DNA of 64,000 bases from Whitmania pigra (taxonomy: Eukaryota; Annelida; Clitellata; Hirudinida; Haemopidae): the NCBI GenBank assembly GCA_021613335.1, contig JAJTWR010000431.1, positions 2,418,001 through 2,482,000 of the forward strand. The letters run 5' to 3'. Position numbers and translations under genes: made by a program. A model generated the notes under the pieces. That model worked only from the letters and a program-made list of their open reading frames with translations, was not told the DNA's origin and searched no databases. Below are positions 7,384 to 15,390 of the stretch, one piece after another (position 1 is the stretch's first letter; the number at the start of each line of letters is the position of its first letter).

Positions 7384-10300
7384 GGCGCAGCCTCCGGGAC
7401 GAGCCCGAGGGAGTAGGGCTTCTCAACCGACAACAGCGTCTTGGTCTCCATGAGGCTCGGGTATTCCTTGGGCCGGAAGCGGTGGAGCGACTCCAAAATG
7501 CGCTTGGTCCAAACGTTCGAGACCCGCAGCACGCGCGCTTGGCCGAGCGCGGCCACATAGGTCTCTACGGCCTTGTCTTCGAGCGCCACGGTCTGCGCGG
7601 AGAGCTGGTCCTGGTAGCTGATGATGGCCTCTTCGCCCAGCTGCTTCACTTCCGGCGGCGGATTCGCGCCCGCGTCGACGATGGTCTGCGCGAAGCGCTC
7701 CAGCAAGTAACCCTTCCGGTAGAAGGCAGCGATAATCCAGCTCGTCCGCTTGTATTTGACGACCGCGTCGTAGGCGTCGTTTGCAGTCTTGAGCGCGGTC
7801 TTCTTTCGCATGAAAGCTTGAGCGAGCGCCTTCTTCGAGCCGCTGATGGCGAGTGCGTCGAACTCCGCAAAGGCCGCCTCCGCCAACTGGAAGCTGCTCA
7901 TCGCTGCGGCCTCCGCAGCAATCGGCGCCTTTTCGGGTTTCAGACCCCGCCGGTCAAATTCCGCGAGTGCGTTCCGATAGGCTTGCTTGGCTCCCGGCTT
8001 GTCTTTGCGTTTCTCCCGGGCCTCGCCGATGCGGCGGTAGGCGTCAATCGTGAGCTCGTGGTGGGCTGGATTCGAGCCGAAGCTCTTGATGAATCGCTCG
8101 AGGGCGGCGATTTCTTGAGGGGAGTCACCCTGCTGGGCGTAGGCCAACGCGGCGCGGAAGGCATTCTGCGGAGCGTCTTTGCTGTCGGGGAAGGCCGACG
8201 CCACCCGGGCATAAGCACTCGCCGCCTCGCCGTACCGCTGCAGTCCTTCTAAGAGGCGGGCGGTGTTGTAGAGCGCAGCCTCCACCTCTTTTGACTTCGG
8301 GTAAGCGCGAACGAGCCGTTGGTACTCCGCAATCGCCTTGGGGAAGTCGTAGGACTTCTGCGCATTCAGCGCGACTCGGAAGAGCGCTCCGTCGGCCAGC
8401 GGCGAGTTCGGGTAGTCGCGAGCGATGCGCTCGTAGAGCTTGAGTGCGCTGTCGAAGCGCTTCAAGTTCTCCTGGCAAATCGCCGCGTTGTTGAGCGCCT
8501 TGTCGGCAAACTCGTGCTGGGGGCTCTCGTCGACGAGCTCGATGTACTTCGCTGCCGCCTCGGCGAACTTGGCTTCGGCCATGAGGCTCTCCGCCAACTT
8601 GAAGCGACCGCCGAGCTTGAACTTGGTGAGCTCCGAGAAGAGCGACGCGTCGGGAGCGGCCAAGTTCTTGTTGCGCGAGAGCCGGGAGGCGACCTCTTCC
8701 ACGGCTTTCCAGTTCTTCGCGATGAGGTAGCTCTCGATAATCAGGTTCGAGGCGAAGGGCGCGACGGTGCTCTGCGGCGCTCGGGCGATGAGTGCTTCGA
8801 AGCGCTGCCGTGCAGGCTCGAAGTCGAAGTGGGTGTAGAAGAGCTCCGCCGATTGGTAGGCGACATTCGTCGCCCGGGCGTCGCTCGTCGGCACAACCTC
8901 AATAAATACGTCCGACGCCGCGACGAATGCTTTTTCCAGCGGCTCCAAGGGCAGGGGCTCGGGCACGGCTGTTTCGGCGAAGTCGCGCGAAGTCTTCACC
9001 GGGAGCGTCGCGAGCTTGCCGCTCGCCCGAGCGAGGTCGAGCTGCTTCTGCACGCCAAGCACCGTCGCCCAGGCCGCATCCTTGCGATGCGACGTTCCGG
9101 CGATGGAGTCGCGCACCGATTGGTACACTGCCGTGGCCTCCTCGTACCGTTCGGCGCCGTAGAGGCAATCGGCGAGATAGTATTCAAGTTCGTAGGCCTG
9201 TTTCGATTGCGGGAAGGCGAGGAGGTAGGCGCGGTAGCCCTTGGCCGCTGAGGCAAAGTCCGCTCGCGCGTCAGTCTTTGCTCGCATCTTGGCAATGGCG
9301 AGTTGGTGTTGAGCGATGGCCACCGACGACAACGTGCGCTCGGCGATGGAGTTCGCGCTGTCGAGGACTTCGGCGCTCTCGCTCCAAGTTTGCGCCCAAG
9401 CGGAGTCCTTGTCCAAGAGCTTGGTGAGGCGCTGCGCCTCGGTGAGTGCGTCGCCGTAGCGTTGCTCGCGGCGGTAAGTTTCGATGATGCGCTGGTGGAG
9501 ACTCGGGACGTCTTTCGCGGTCGGCGCTACGGCGATCGCCGCTTCAAAGGCTGGGAGTGCATCGCGGTTGTTGCTGCGGTCGAGCCAGATGTCGCCCATG
9601 CGTCGATACAGTTCAGCTTCCCAAGGGCGGTGCCCTCGCCGCTCAAACAGTCCTCGGGCTCGCGCGAGAGTGCCAGCACGCTCGTCAGTGAGGCTGATAG
9701 ACATATATTGAATGGACTCTTCGCGCAGGTCGCCCCCTACTCGAGCCTCCGGGCGAGCATAGAAGTCGAGGAGATCAAAGAAGCGCTCGACGGCCTCGTC
9801 AAAGCGGTCGGTGAGGTAGTAGGTCCACCCGAGCTTGTAGAGGACCTTGTCGTAGAGGGGATGGTCCTTGTTGCGGACCGCCTTCTCGTAAGCCTGGGTC
9901 GCGAGCGTCAAGGCGCTCTTTTTCTCGGGGTTGTCGAAGTAGCTCTCGCCGACGCGCAGCCACGCCTCCGTCGTGAAGCTCGAATTCGGAAAGCGTTCGA
10001 CGACCTGTCGGTAAGCGGAGAGTGCCTGGTCGCCGTCGCCCTGTTTGTCGAGACAGTACCCGAGGAGGTACCAAGTTGCGTCGCTGTGCTCGAAGCTCGG
10101 AAAGCGTGCGTGGAGCGCCACGTAGGTGTCGATGGATGGCTGAAAGTTCACCCGGGGTTCCGGCGGAGGCTCGGCGCCGCTCTTGGGGTCGAGCTTCCGC
10201 ATGGCCTCTTCGTGGGCGCGCATGGCGACTAAGTGCTCGTCGCTCGAACGCTCGAAATACAGCTCCGCCAAGCGGAACATCACCGCTGGGGTCGCGCGCT

Positions 10301-10619
10301 GCTCAGTTGGAAAACGCCCGATGAAACGCTCCAACACTGCAATCGCGTCGAGCCGCTCTGCGCGCTCATTGCGTTCGAGTTCGAGGAGTCGACGCTCGTA
10401 GAAATCTCCCTTGCGAGCGCGCTCCTTGGCATAGCGGTCCTCGATGAGGCGCTGTGCATCATTGAGGTATTCGCCCGCTTCGTCGCGAAAACGCAGAACC
10501 TCGCGCTCCAGCTCTTCGACTTCGGCCCTGTCGAGGCGCGGTACTCGCGCTGCCAGCATCGGCTCTGGCGCGGGCGGAGCCGACAACGCAATGAGCGCAA
10601 CCCACGCAGCCGAGTTCAA
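7380..10619 (-). CDS. gltD: large periplasmic TPR protein GltD (AgmU/NfsD family)
   Basis: 1079 residues from a TTG start at 10619, which overlaps the upstream stop (TTGA) and has a strong AAAGGAG 7 nt upstream, so the unusual start is well supported. A short signal peptide (MNSAAWVALIALSAPP) is followed by a helical region, then many TPR/BamD-like units (ATWYLLGYCLDKQGDGDQAL, VLYKLGWTYYLTDRFDEAV, AYELEYYLADCLYGAERYEE). M. xanthus GltD/AgmU is a large multi-TPR periplasmic protein encoded directly upstream of gltE, as here. It probably acts as the periplasmic scaffold of the envelope complex. Confidence 0.8.
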   Translation of the reverse strand: MNSAAWVALIALSAPPAPEPMLAARVPRLDRAEVEELEREVLRFRDEAGEYLNDAQRLIEDRYAKERARKGDFYERRLLELERNERAERLDAIAVLERFIGRFPTEQRATPAVMFRLAELYFERSSDEHLVAMRAHEEAMRKLDPKSGAEPPPEPRVNFQPSIDTYVALHARFPSFEHSDATWYLLGYCLDKQGDGDQALSAYRQVVERFPNSSFTTEAWLRVGESYFDNPEKKSALTLATQAYEKAVRNKDHPLYDKVLYKLGWTYYLTDRFDEAVERFFDLLDFYARPEARVGGDLREESIQYMSISLTDERAGTLARARGLFERRGHRPWEAELYRRMGDIWLDRSNNRDALPAFEAAIAVAPTAKDVPSLHQRIIETYRREQRYGDALTEAQRLTKLLDKDSAWAQTWSESAEVLDSANSIAERTLSSVAIAQHQLAIAKMRAKTDARADFASAAKGYRAYLLAFPQSKQAYELEYYLADCLYGAERYEEATAVYQSVRDSIAGTSHRKDAAWATVLGVQKQLDLARASGKLATLPVKTSRDFAETAVPEPLPLEPLEKAFVAASDVFIEVVPTSDARATNVAYQSAELFYTHFDFEPARQRFEALIARAPQSTVAPFASNLIIESYLIAKNWKAVEEVASRLSRNKNLAAPDASLFSELTKFKLGGRFKLAESLMAEAKFAEAAAKYIELVDESPQHEFADKALNNAAICQENLKRFDSALKLYERIARDYPNSPLADGALFRVALNAQKSYDFPKAIAEYQRLVRAYPKSKEVEAALYNTARLLEGLQRYGEAASAYARVASAFPDSKDAPQNAFRAALAYAQQGDSPQEIAALERFIKSFGSNPAHHELTIDAYRRIGEAREKRKDKPGAKQAYRNALAEFDRRGLKPEKAPIAAEAAAMSSFQLAEAAFAEFDALAISGSKKALAQAFMRKKTALKTANDAYDAVVKYKRTSWIIAAFYRKGYLLERFAQTIVDAGANPPPEVKQLGEEAIISYQDQLSAQTVALEDKAVETYVAALGQARVLRVSNVWTKRILESLHRFRPKEYPSLMETKTLLSVEKPYSLGLVPEAAP

Positions 10620-12889
10620 CGGAGCGCTCCTTTGAGGTCACGGAAGTCCTCGTCGAGTTTCTTCAGCTCTTTCTCTTTTGCTTCGGCGATGTCACGGATC
10701 TGGGCGCTCATCGCCTGTTTGCGCTCGAAAGCGAGGTCTGCGAGGCCGAGTTCGGCGCGAACCAAATAGTCGTGGAGATTGCCTTGTAAGTTCTTGAAGA
10801 TTTTGCGCGTGCTCTGCTCGACTATCGGCTCGGCCGCTTCGAGGATGCCCCGCAGTTCGGCGGCCTCTTCATTCATGCTTGCCCGGGCGCGCTCGACCAG
10901 GGCTTTCAGCTCGTTCGACTTTTGCCGAGAGCGAGCGATGATGTTTTCGCGGAGTTGGCCTGTGGCTTTTCGTACCGTCTGGGCGTTCGCCCAAGCATTC
11001 TGGAGTCGGCTTCCCTCGTAGTTGCTTGTCTGCTCTATCGCAGCAGCGAAAAGTGGCTCGACCGCCGCGAGTGACTGCTCGTGCATTATGTCGGTGGCAA
11101 GGGCAACATCGAACGAACGCGCGGCGCGCTGCCGAGCGCGCTCGACGCCGACGCGGAGGGCTCCGTTGTCGCGCCGGAGCTGGTCGAGCTCTCGCGCAAT
11201 CGACGCGAGTGCGACTTCGCGGTCGCGGCTGCGGGTTCCTTTGGTGAGTTCGCGCAGCGTCACTTCGCCGGCGCTCATTTCCCGAAGCTCGAATTCTTGC
11301 TCGAAGAGTTGCTTTGCGAGTTTGCTCGTGCGCTCGACGAGCTCGCCCGCGCGCGAGGATGGGGTGACCTTCGCTCGGGTCTCGTCCCGCTCCTTCGCCC
11401 AACGCAGAAACCGCTGTTCGAGAGGCGACCCTTTGGTGACGAAGCTCCGAGCCACTTCGATGAGGTTCTCCTCCGTGCGGCGCAAATCTCCTTCCACGCG
11501 TCGCAGCCGCTCCGTACCCTCGATGATGTGATCGCTCGTGAGTCCTTGGCCCTCGTGCAGGTACTGGCTCAAGTACGCAACGAGGTCCTCCGACTCTGAA
11601 AGGTTCTGCTTCGCTCCGAAGTACTCGCGCGTAAGTGGCGCTGCCGCTGACTCGTCTTCCGGGAGCCACTTGGCGAGGTCCCGGGGAAGCCAAGAAGTCC
11701 CGTGTTCGGGGATGACGAGCGACCAGTACTCCTCGACGAGACCTTTGCCTTTGGCGAGGAATTCGCTCACCTGGTCTTCGCGGCTCTCAAAGAGGCGTGA
11801 CAAGTCATCGAGCTCCGCTTTCACTCCCTTGAAAATGCCGCGCCGTCGTTGCAGCGCCGCGAAGAGAAGCTTCACGTCTGGATCATCGGTGTTGCCGTCG
11901 TTCGCGAGTTCCAGGAGGCCGAGCGTCTCTTGGGCTCCCGCGACATCACCGGCCTGGGTTGCTGCCCAAGCGGACTCGTAGAGCGCGTTGCGGAATTCCT
12001 CGGAGGTGCGAGGGATGCGGCTGTAGGCTTCAATCGCCAGTTTGGGCTCGCCGAGCACCACGTTGAGGCGAGCAATCGCGAGTTCTGCTAACTCCCGGAG
12101 TTTGTCGCCACAGGTGTCCGTCTTCGACATTTGCAGAAGTCGCTGGAAGTGCTCGCGGGCCGTTTTCCAGTCGCTGCGAGCGGTAGCCTCCGCACCTAAG
12201 AAGAAGAGCGCTTGTTTTTGCTGGGGCGCACGCGGGTCTTGGGCGAGGGCCACGAATATCGCCTGCGCCCGGGGGCGCGCGTTCGGGGTTCGCCACAGGT
12301 ATTTGGCGTAGGCGTACAGGAGATCCGACGGCACCGGGCCGCCCTGCAAGGCCGGGACCTGCGCCATAGCCGCATCCACCGAGGGAAGGCCGGGGCGTGC
12401 TACCGAAAGGTAGCTGATAAGGGCGCTGACGAAGAGCTTCGGGTTGCGCCGCTTCAATACCGTTTCCAAATGCGCCCTGGCACTTAGCGGGTTGCCGGAG
12501 TGGATGTGCGAGTCGGCGAGCTCGTATTCGGTCGCGTCGAGTTCCTTGCCCTTAGCGATGCGCTCGTCGGTCAGGAGGTCGGAGAGGATGACCGACGCCC
12601 CCGCAAAATCTCCTTGGAGGTAGCGGGTGCGGGCGTCGGCGAGGGCGTCTTCGGGCTTTCGCAGCACTCCTGGCTCCGGGGCTGCGACGATTTGACTTGT
12701 GATGCGCTGGAGTTCGAGGCTCAGCCGGGCGAGGGTGTTCTCACTTGCGGTAATCCGGTCCGGGGTTGAATCTCGGGGTGCGGCGAGACCCGGTGCAGCG
12801 ACAACAATGGCAAGACAGACGAACGACCAGCTACTTGGAAGCTTGTGATTGGATGATTGTTGAGTCCATCTCGCGCACTGTTTTGACAT
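10616..12889 (-). CDS. exported TPR and coiled-coil protein, GltC-like candidate
   Basis: 757 residues from ATG 12889. The basic N-terminal stretch leads into a signal peptide (VCLAIVVAAPGLAAP). Residues about 75-380 contain TPR-like pairs (ARTRYLQGDFAGASVILSDL, ALYESAWAATQAGDVAGAQE). The last 350 residues are predominantly long charged helices ending in KEKELKKLDEDFRDLKGALR. The start overlaps the upstream gene by 59 nt because no closer in-frame start precedes the signal peptide. Its place between mglA and gltD, size and layout resemble GltC/NfsC, a periplasmic TPR protein of the gliding and spore-coat systems, but I am not sure enough to assign the symbol. Confidence 0.65.
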   Translation of the reverse strand: MSKQCARWTQQSSNHKLPSSWSFVCLAIVVAAPGLAAPRDSTPDRITASENTLARLSLELQRITSQIVAAPEPGVLRKPEDALADARTRYLQGDFAGASVILSDLLTDERIAKGKELDATEYELADSHIHSGNPLSARAHLETVLKRRNPKLFVSALISYLSVARPGLPSVDAAMAQVPALQGGPVPSDLLYAYAKYLWRTPNARPRAQAIFVALAQDPRAPQQKQALFFLGAEATARSDWKTAREHFQRLLQMSKTDTCGDKLRELAELAIARLNVVLGEPKLAIEAYSRIPRTSEEFRNALYESAWAATQAGDVAGAQETLGLLELANDGNTDDPDVKLLFAALQRRRGIFKGVKAELDDLSRLFESREDQVSEFLAKGKGLVEEYWSLVIPEHGTSWLPRDLAKWLPEDESAAAPLTREYFGAKQNLSESEDLVAYLSQYLHEGQGLTSDHIIEGTERLRRVEGDLRRTEENLIEVARSFVTKGSPLEQRFLRWAKERDETRAKVTPSSRAGELVERTSKLAKQLFEQEFELREMSAGEVTLRELTKGTRSRDREVALASIARELDQLRRDNGALRVGVERARQRAARSFDVALATDIMHEQSLAAVEPLFAAAIEQTSNYEGSRLQNAWANAQTVRKATGQLRENIIARSRQKSNELKALVERARASMNEEAAELRGILEAAEPIVEQSTRKIFKNLQGNLHDYLVRAELGLADLAFERKQAMSAQIRDIAEAKEKELKKLDEDFRDLKGALR
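10627..10633 (-). promoter_or_regulatory. Shine-Dalgarno site supporting the TTG start of gltD
   Basis: AAAGGAG on the minus strand, separated by 7 nt from the TTG codon at 10619-10617. It lies inside the last codons of the upstream gene, and the TTGA overlap of start and stop also favours re-initiation here. Confidence 0.6.
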
Positions 12890-13583
12890 CGTAACGAATG
12901 GCCGGTCGGTCCTGAAGCTCTTGGGTTATCGAGCCCTTTTCGTAGGCTACGACTTGGAGGGTCGTGAGCTTTCCGGGCTCTGCAGTAAAAGGTTGATTCG
13001 ACTTGATGTTGAACTTGTAACCATCGAGGTAGCGAAACACACCACTTCCGTTGCCTCGATAGTGAATTTGCAAAGCAATCTGGTGTTCGCCGGGTGTCAC
13101 GCGACCCGTGAAAATCTCAATCTCGGACGCGCCTCGCAGGTTGCCATCGCTCGCGGTGCGAGCAAACACTGTGTTGCCGTCGAGGGTATAGGCAATCGAC
13201 TCAATCTCGAAGAGATTGCCCAACTCATTGCGATGGATGATGGACACGGCAGCGCTCTTCGTGGAGCCGACGCCCATGATTGCCTCTTGCAGCAACAGGA
13301 GGCGCGCCTTGGTGCGAAACACCCGCTCTTTGACTTCGAGCGTCCGCTCCTCCAGGCTCTTGACTTGGGCCTCGAAGGCTCGTTCGTCGGGTCCGGGGTC
13401 AGCGGCGGCCTCTGTGGAGACCTGCTTCGGCACGCCCGCGTCGGCCGGAGGGCTCGACACTCCTGCATCAACAGCTGCAGCGGGTGGCTTCGCTGCTTGC
13501 TTGGTTGCGGGCTTTTGGGGTGAAGCTGCTTCGGTGGATATTGCCAAGAGCAGGATCGCGAGGATCCCGCGGGATAAATTCAC
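12831..13583 (-). CDS. exported coiled-coil plus beta-domain protein downstream of mglA
   Basis: 250 residues from a GTG start at 13583 that overlaps the mglA stop (GTGA). The signal peptide (MNLSRGILAILLLAISTEA) is followed by a Lys/Pro/Ala linker (residues 20-60), a short coiled coil (about 70-115, QVKSLEERTLEVKERVFRTK) and a beta-rich C-terminal part (about 120-240, including EIEIFTGRVTPGEHQIALQI). I do not recognise a named family. It is the first gene after mglA in the run that continues to the TPR and Glt genes, so it probably belongs to the periplasmic part of the same complex. The linker may cause automatic tools to mislabel it as a lipoyl-type protein. Confidence 0.65.
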   Translation of the reverse strand: MNLSRGILAILLLAISTEAASPQKPATKQAAKPPAAAVDAGVSSPPADAGVPKQVSTEAAADPGPDERAFEAQVKSLEERTLEVKERVFRTKARLLLLQEAIMGVGSTKSAAVSIIHRNELGNLFEIESIAYTLDGNTVFARTASDGNLRGASEIEIFTGRVTPGEHQIALQIHYRGNGSGVFRYLDGYKFNIKSNQPFTAEPGKLTTLQVVAYEKGSITQELQDRPAIRYDVKTVREMDSTIIQSQASK

Positions 13584-14170
13584 TGACCGCCCCGTTTTAG
13601 CTCGGACAAGACCTGTTTGGCGATTGCTTTTAGGGTGTCGAAAACGCCGACGCCGGTGGGGGCAACAGCTTCAAAATCTGGGACTCGCCGAGGATTGAGT
13701 TGTTCGCGCAGCTCCTCGACGCTGATGATGTTGGGGAGGTCGCGCTTGTTGTATTGAATGACGAACGGCATCTTGTTCAAGTCGTAACCTTGGTCTGCAA
13801 GGTTCGCTCGAAGATTGTCGAGCGACTCGATGTTCGCCTCCATGCGCGCTTCCTGGGAGTCGGCTACAAAGACAACTCCATCAACTCCCTTTAAAATGAG
13901 CTTGCGGCTTGCGTCATAAAAGACCTGCCCAGGCACCGTGTAGAGGTGGAAGCGAGTCTTGAAGCCTCGAATTTCTCCGAGTGCTAACGGCAGGAAGTCG
14001 AAGAAGAGGGTGCGGTCCGTTTCCGTCGACAGCGAGATGAGCTTCCCTCGCGTCTCGGCGTTGGCCTTGTTGTAGACATATTGCAGGTTGGTGGTCTTCC
14101 CGCATAGCCCGGGGCCGTAGTACACAACCTTGCAATTAATTTCTCTGCTTGAATAGTTGATGAAAGACAT
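13580..14170 (-). CDS. mglA: MglA polarity GTPase
   Basis: 196 residues from ATG 14170, about the length of M. xanthus MglA. The P-loop GPGLCGKT is at residues 19-26, and Arg53 and Gln82 stand where the catalytic Arg and Gln of MglA are. The switch-2 motif is TVPGQ (78-82), with the Thr that marks MglA in place of the usual Asp of Ras-like proteins. The base-recognition motif NKRD is at 141-144. MglA-GTP marks the leading pole and recruits motility machinery; MglB is its GAP. The gene lies 11 nt after mglB and overlaps the next gene, so it is the second gene of the operon. Here its direct linkage to glt genes suggests dedicated control of that envelope complex. Confidence 0.96.
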   Translation of the reverse strand: MSFINYSSREINCKVVYYGPGLCGKTTNLQYVYNKANAETRGKLISLSTETDRTLFFDFLPLALGEIRGFKTRFHLYTVPGQVFYDASRKLILKGVDGVVFVADSQEARMEANIESLDNLRANLADQGYDLNKMPFVIQYNKRDLPNIISVEELREQLNPRRVPDFEAVAPTGVGVFDTLKAIAKQVLSELKRGGQ

Positions 14171-14181
14171 TGGATATTTCT

Positions 14182-14661
14182 TTACTCACTAAACAAGGTG
14201 TCGATATCGGCGTCGGAGAGTTCTGCGAATGGGGACTGTACACCCGGAGTGGCCGCTCGGGTAGCAATTGACTGTAGAATTCGTTCGATTTCGTCTGAGG
14301 CCTTCTTCACTCGGAGCCGGACCAACCCGAGCGTACTGTGCTTGTCGAATATCACGACCAATACCACCTGCCGCCCAATAAGGGCCATGTAGATCGAGTG
14401 GTCGACACCCTCATGGAACTGGTTGGGGAAATCGGCCTCGCCGATGAGCTTGGCGAGGCCACCCATGGCGGCTACGTTCCCGGCGGTCAACGAGGCGAGG
14501 GAGGTAGTGTCGATGTTTCCCGTCTGGCCGATGCCGGAGATGAGTTGACCGTTTCGATCTACGAGGAAGACGACTTTGGAGTTCGCCTCCTTATTGAGGC
14601 GATCGCAAACACTGTTCAGCTTGCGATGTTCCTCCTCGTACATCACAAGTTGTGCGGCCAT
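14182..14661 (-). CDS. mglB: MglB, Roadblock/LC7 GTPase-activating protein of MglA
   Basis: 159 residues from ATG 14661, with GAGGAG 11 nt upstream. Residues about 8-130 form a Roadblock/LC7 domain (VVFLVDRNGQLISGIGQ, SLASLTAGNVAAMGGLAKL, VVLVVIFDKHSTLGLVRLRV). The C-terminal tail ends in LSDADIDTLFSE. MglB dimers stimulate GTP hydrolysis by MglA and exclude active MglA from the lagging pole. It is the first gene of the long minus-strand run and is separated from recR by 87 nt, so the operon promoter should lie there; I could not pick a convincing -35/-10 pair. Confidence 0.95.
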   Translation of the reverse strand: MAAQLVMYEEEHRKLNSVCDRLNKEANSKVVFLVDRNGQLISGIGQTGNIDTTSLASLTAGNVAAMGGLAKLIGEADFPNQFHEGVDHSIYMALIGRQVVLVVIFDKHSTLGLVRLRVKKASDEIERILQSIATRAATPGVQSPFAELSDADIDTLFSE

Positions 14662-14748
14662 GAGTCCGGTTGCTCCTCTGTATCAATGGTACGGGAACTT
14701 TAACAGAGAACCACCTGTAGTTCACCTTTTCGGCAATGTCGAAAAAGC

Positions 14749-15351
14749 CTACAATTCCCGTCGCGTTGTTATCGCTCTCGCAAGGGTCGCTTGGTCCGCG
14801 AATTCGAGGTCGCCGCCCATCGGGAGGCCTTGGGCGAGCCGGGAAATCCGGGCGCCGGTGTGTTTCAGAAGCCGAAGGAGGTATAGGGCCGTAGCTTCGC
14901 CTTCGATGTCAGGGTTGGTCGCAATGATGACTTCTTCGATTGTACCACTCTCAAAGCGGCGCAGGAGTTGTTGAATTCGTAATTGTTCCGGCCCAATTCC
15001 GTCGAGAGGAGAAAGCGCCCCATGCAGCACGTGGTAGCGCCCTCGAAACTCCCGGGTCCGCTCGATGGCGAGCTGGTCGGCGATGCTCTCGACGACGCAG
15101 ACCAACCGGTCTTCCCGCCGGGGGTCGAGGCAAAACGCGCAAGCGGTGTCCTCGGGGCCGTCGTGCAAGCTGCAGCAGGTGGGGCAGAAGCGAACCCGGT
15201 CGACGGCCTCTAAGAGCGCCTGGGAGAGCTCCACGGCAAAGCCGCGCGGTTCGCGGAGCACGTGGAAGGCGAGGCGCTGCGCGGTTTTCTCGCCGATGCC
15301 GGGGAAGCGGGCGAGCTGCGCTACCAAGCGATTGAGGGAGTCGGGGGTCAC
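14749..15351 (-). CDS. recR: recombination mediator protein RecR
   Basis: 200 residues from GTG 15351, the normal length of RecR. It has the N-terminal helix-hairpin-helix (LARFPGIGEKTAQRLAFHVL), the four-Cys zinc finger (CPTC at about 56-59, CAFC at about 71-74) and a Toprim domain (VCVVESIADQLAIERT, YHVLHGALSPLDGIGP, TNPDIEGEATALYL). With RecF and RecO it loads RecA on gapped DNA. It follows dnaX on the same strand, the common dnaX-recR neighbourhood, but the ybaB gene that usually lies between them is not here. Confidence 0.97.
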   Translation of the reverse strand: MTPDSLNRLVAQLARFPGIGEKTAQRLAFHVLREPRGFAVELSQALLEAVDRVRFCPTCCSLHDGPEDTACAFCLDPRREDRLVCVVESIADQLAIERTREFRGRYHVLHGALSPLDGIGPEQLRIQQLLRRFESGTIEEVIIATNPDIEGEATALYLLRLLKHTGARISRLAQGLPMGGDLEFADQATLARAITTRREL

Positions 15352-15390
15352 GGAAAGAACAACCGACCATAGGCGTTTCTTGGGCGGGGC

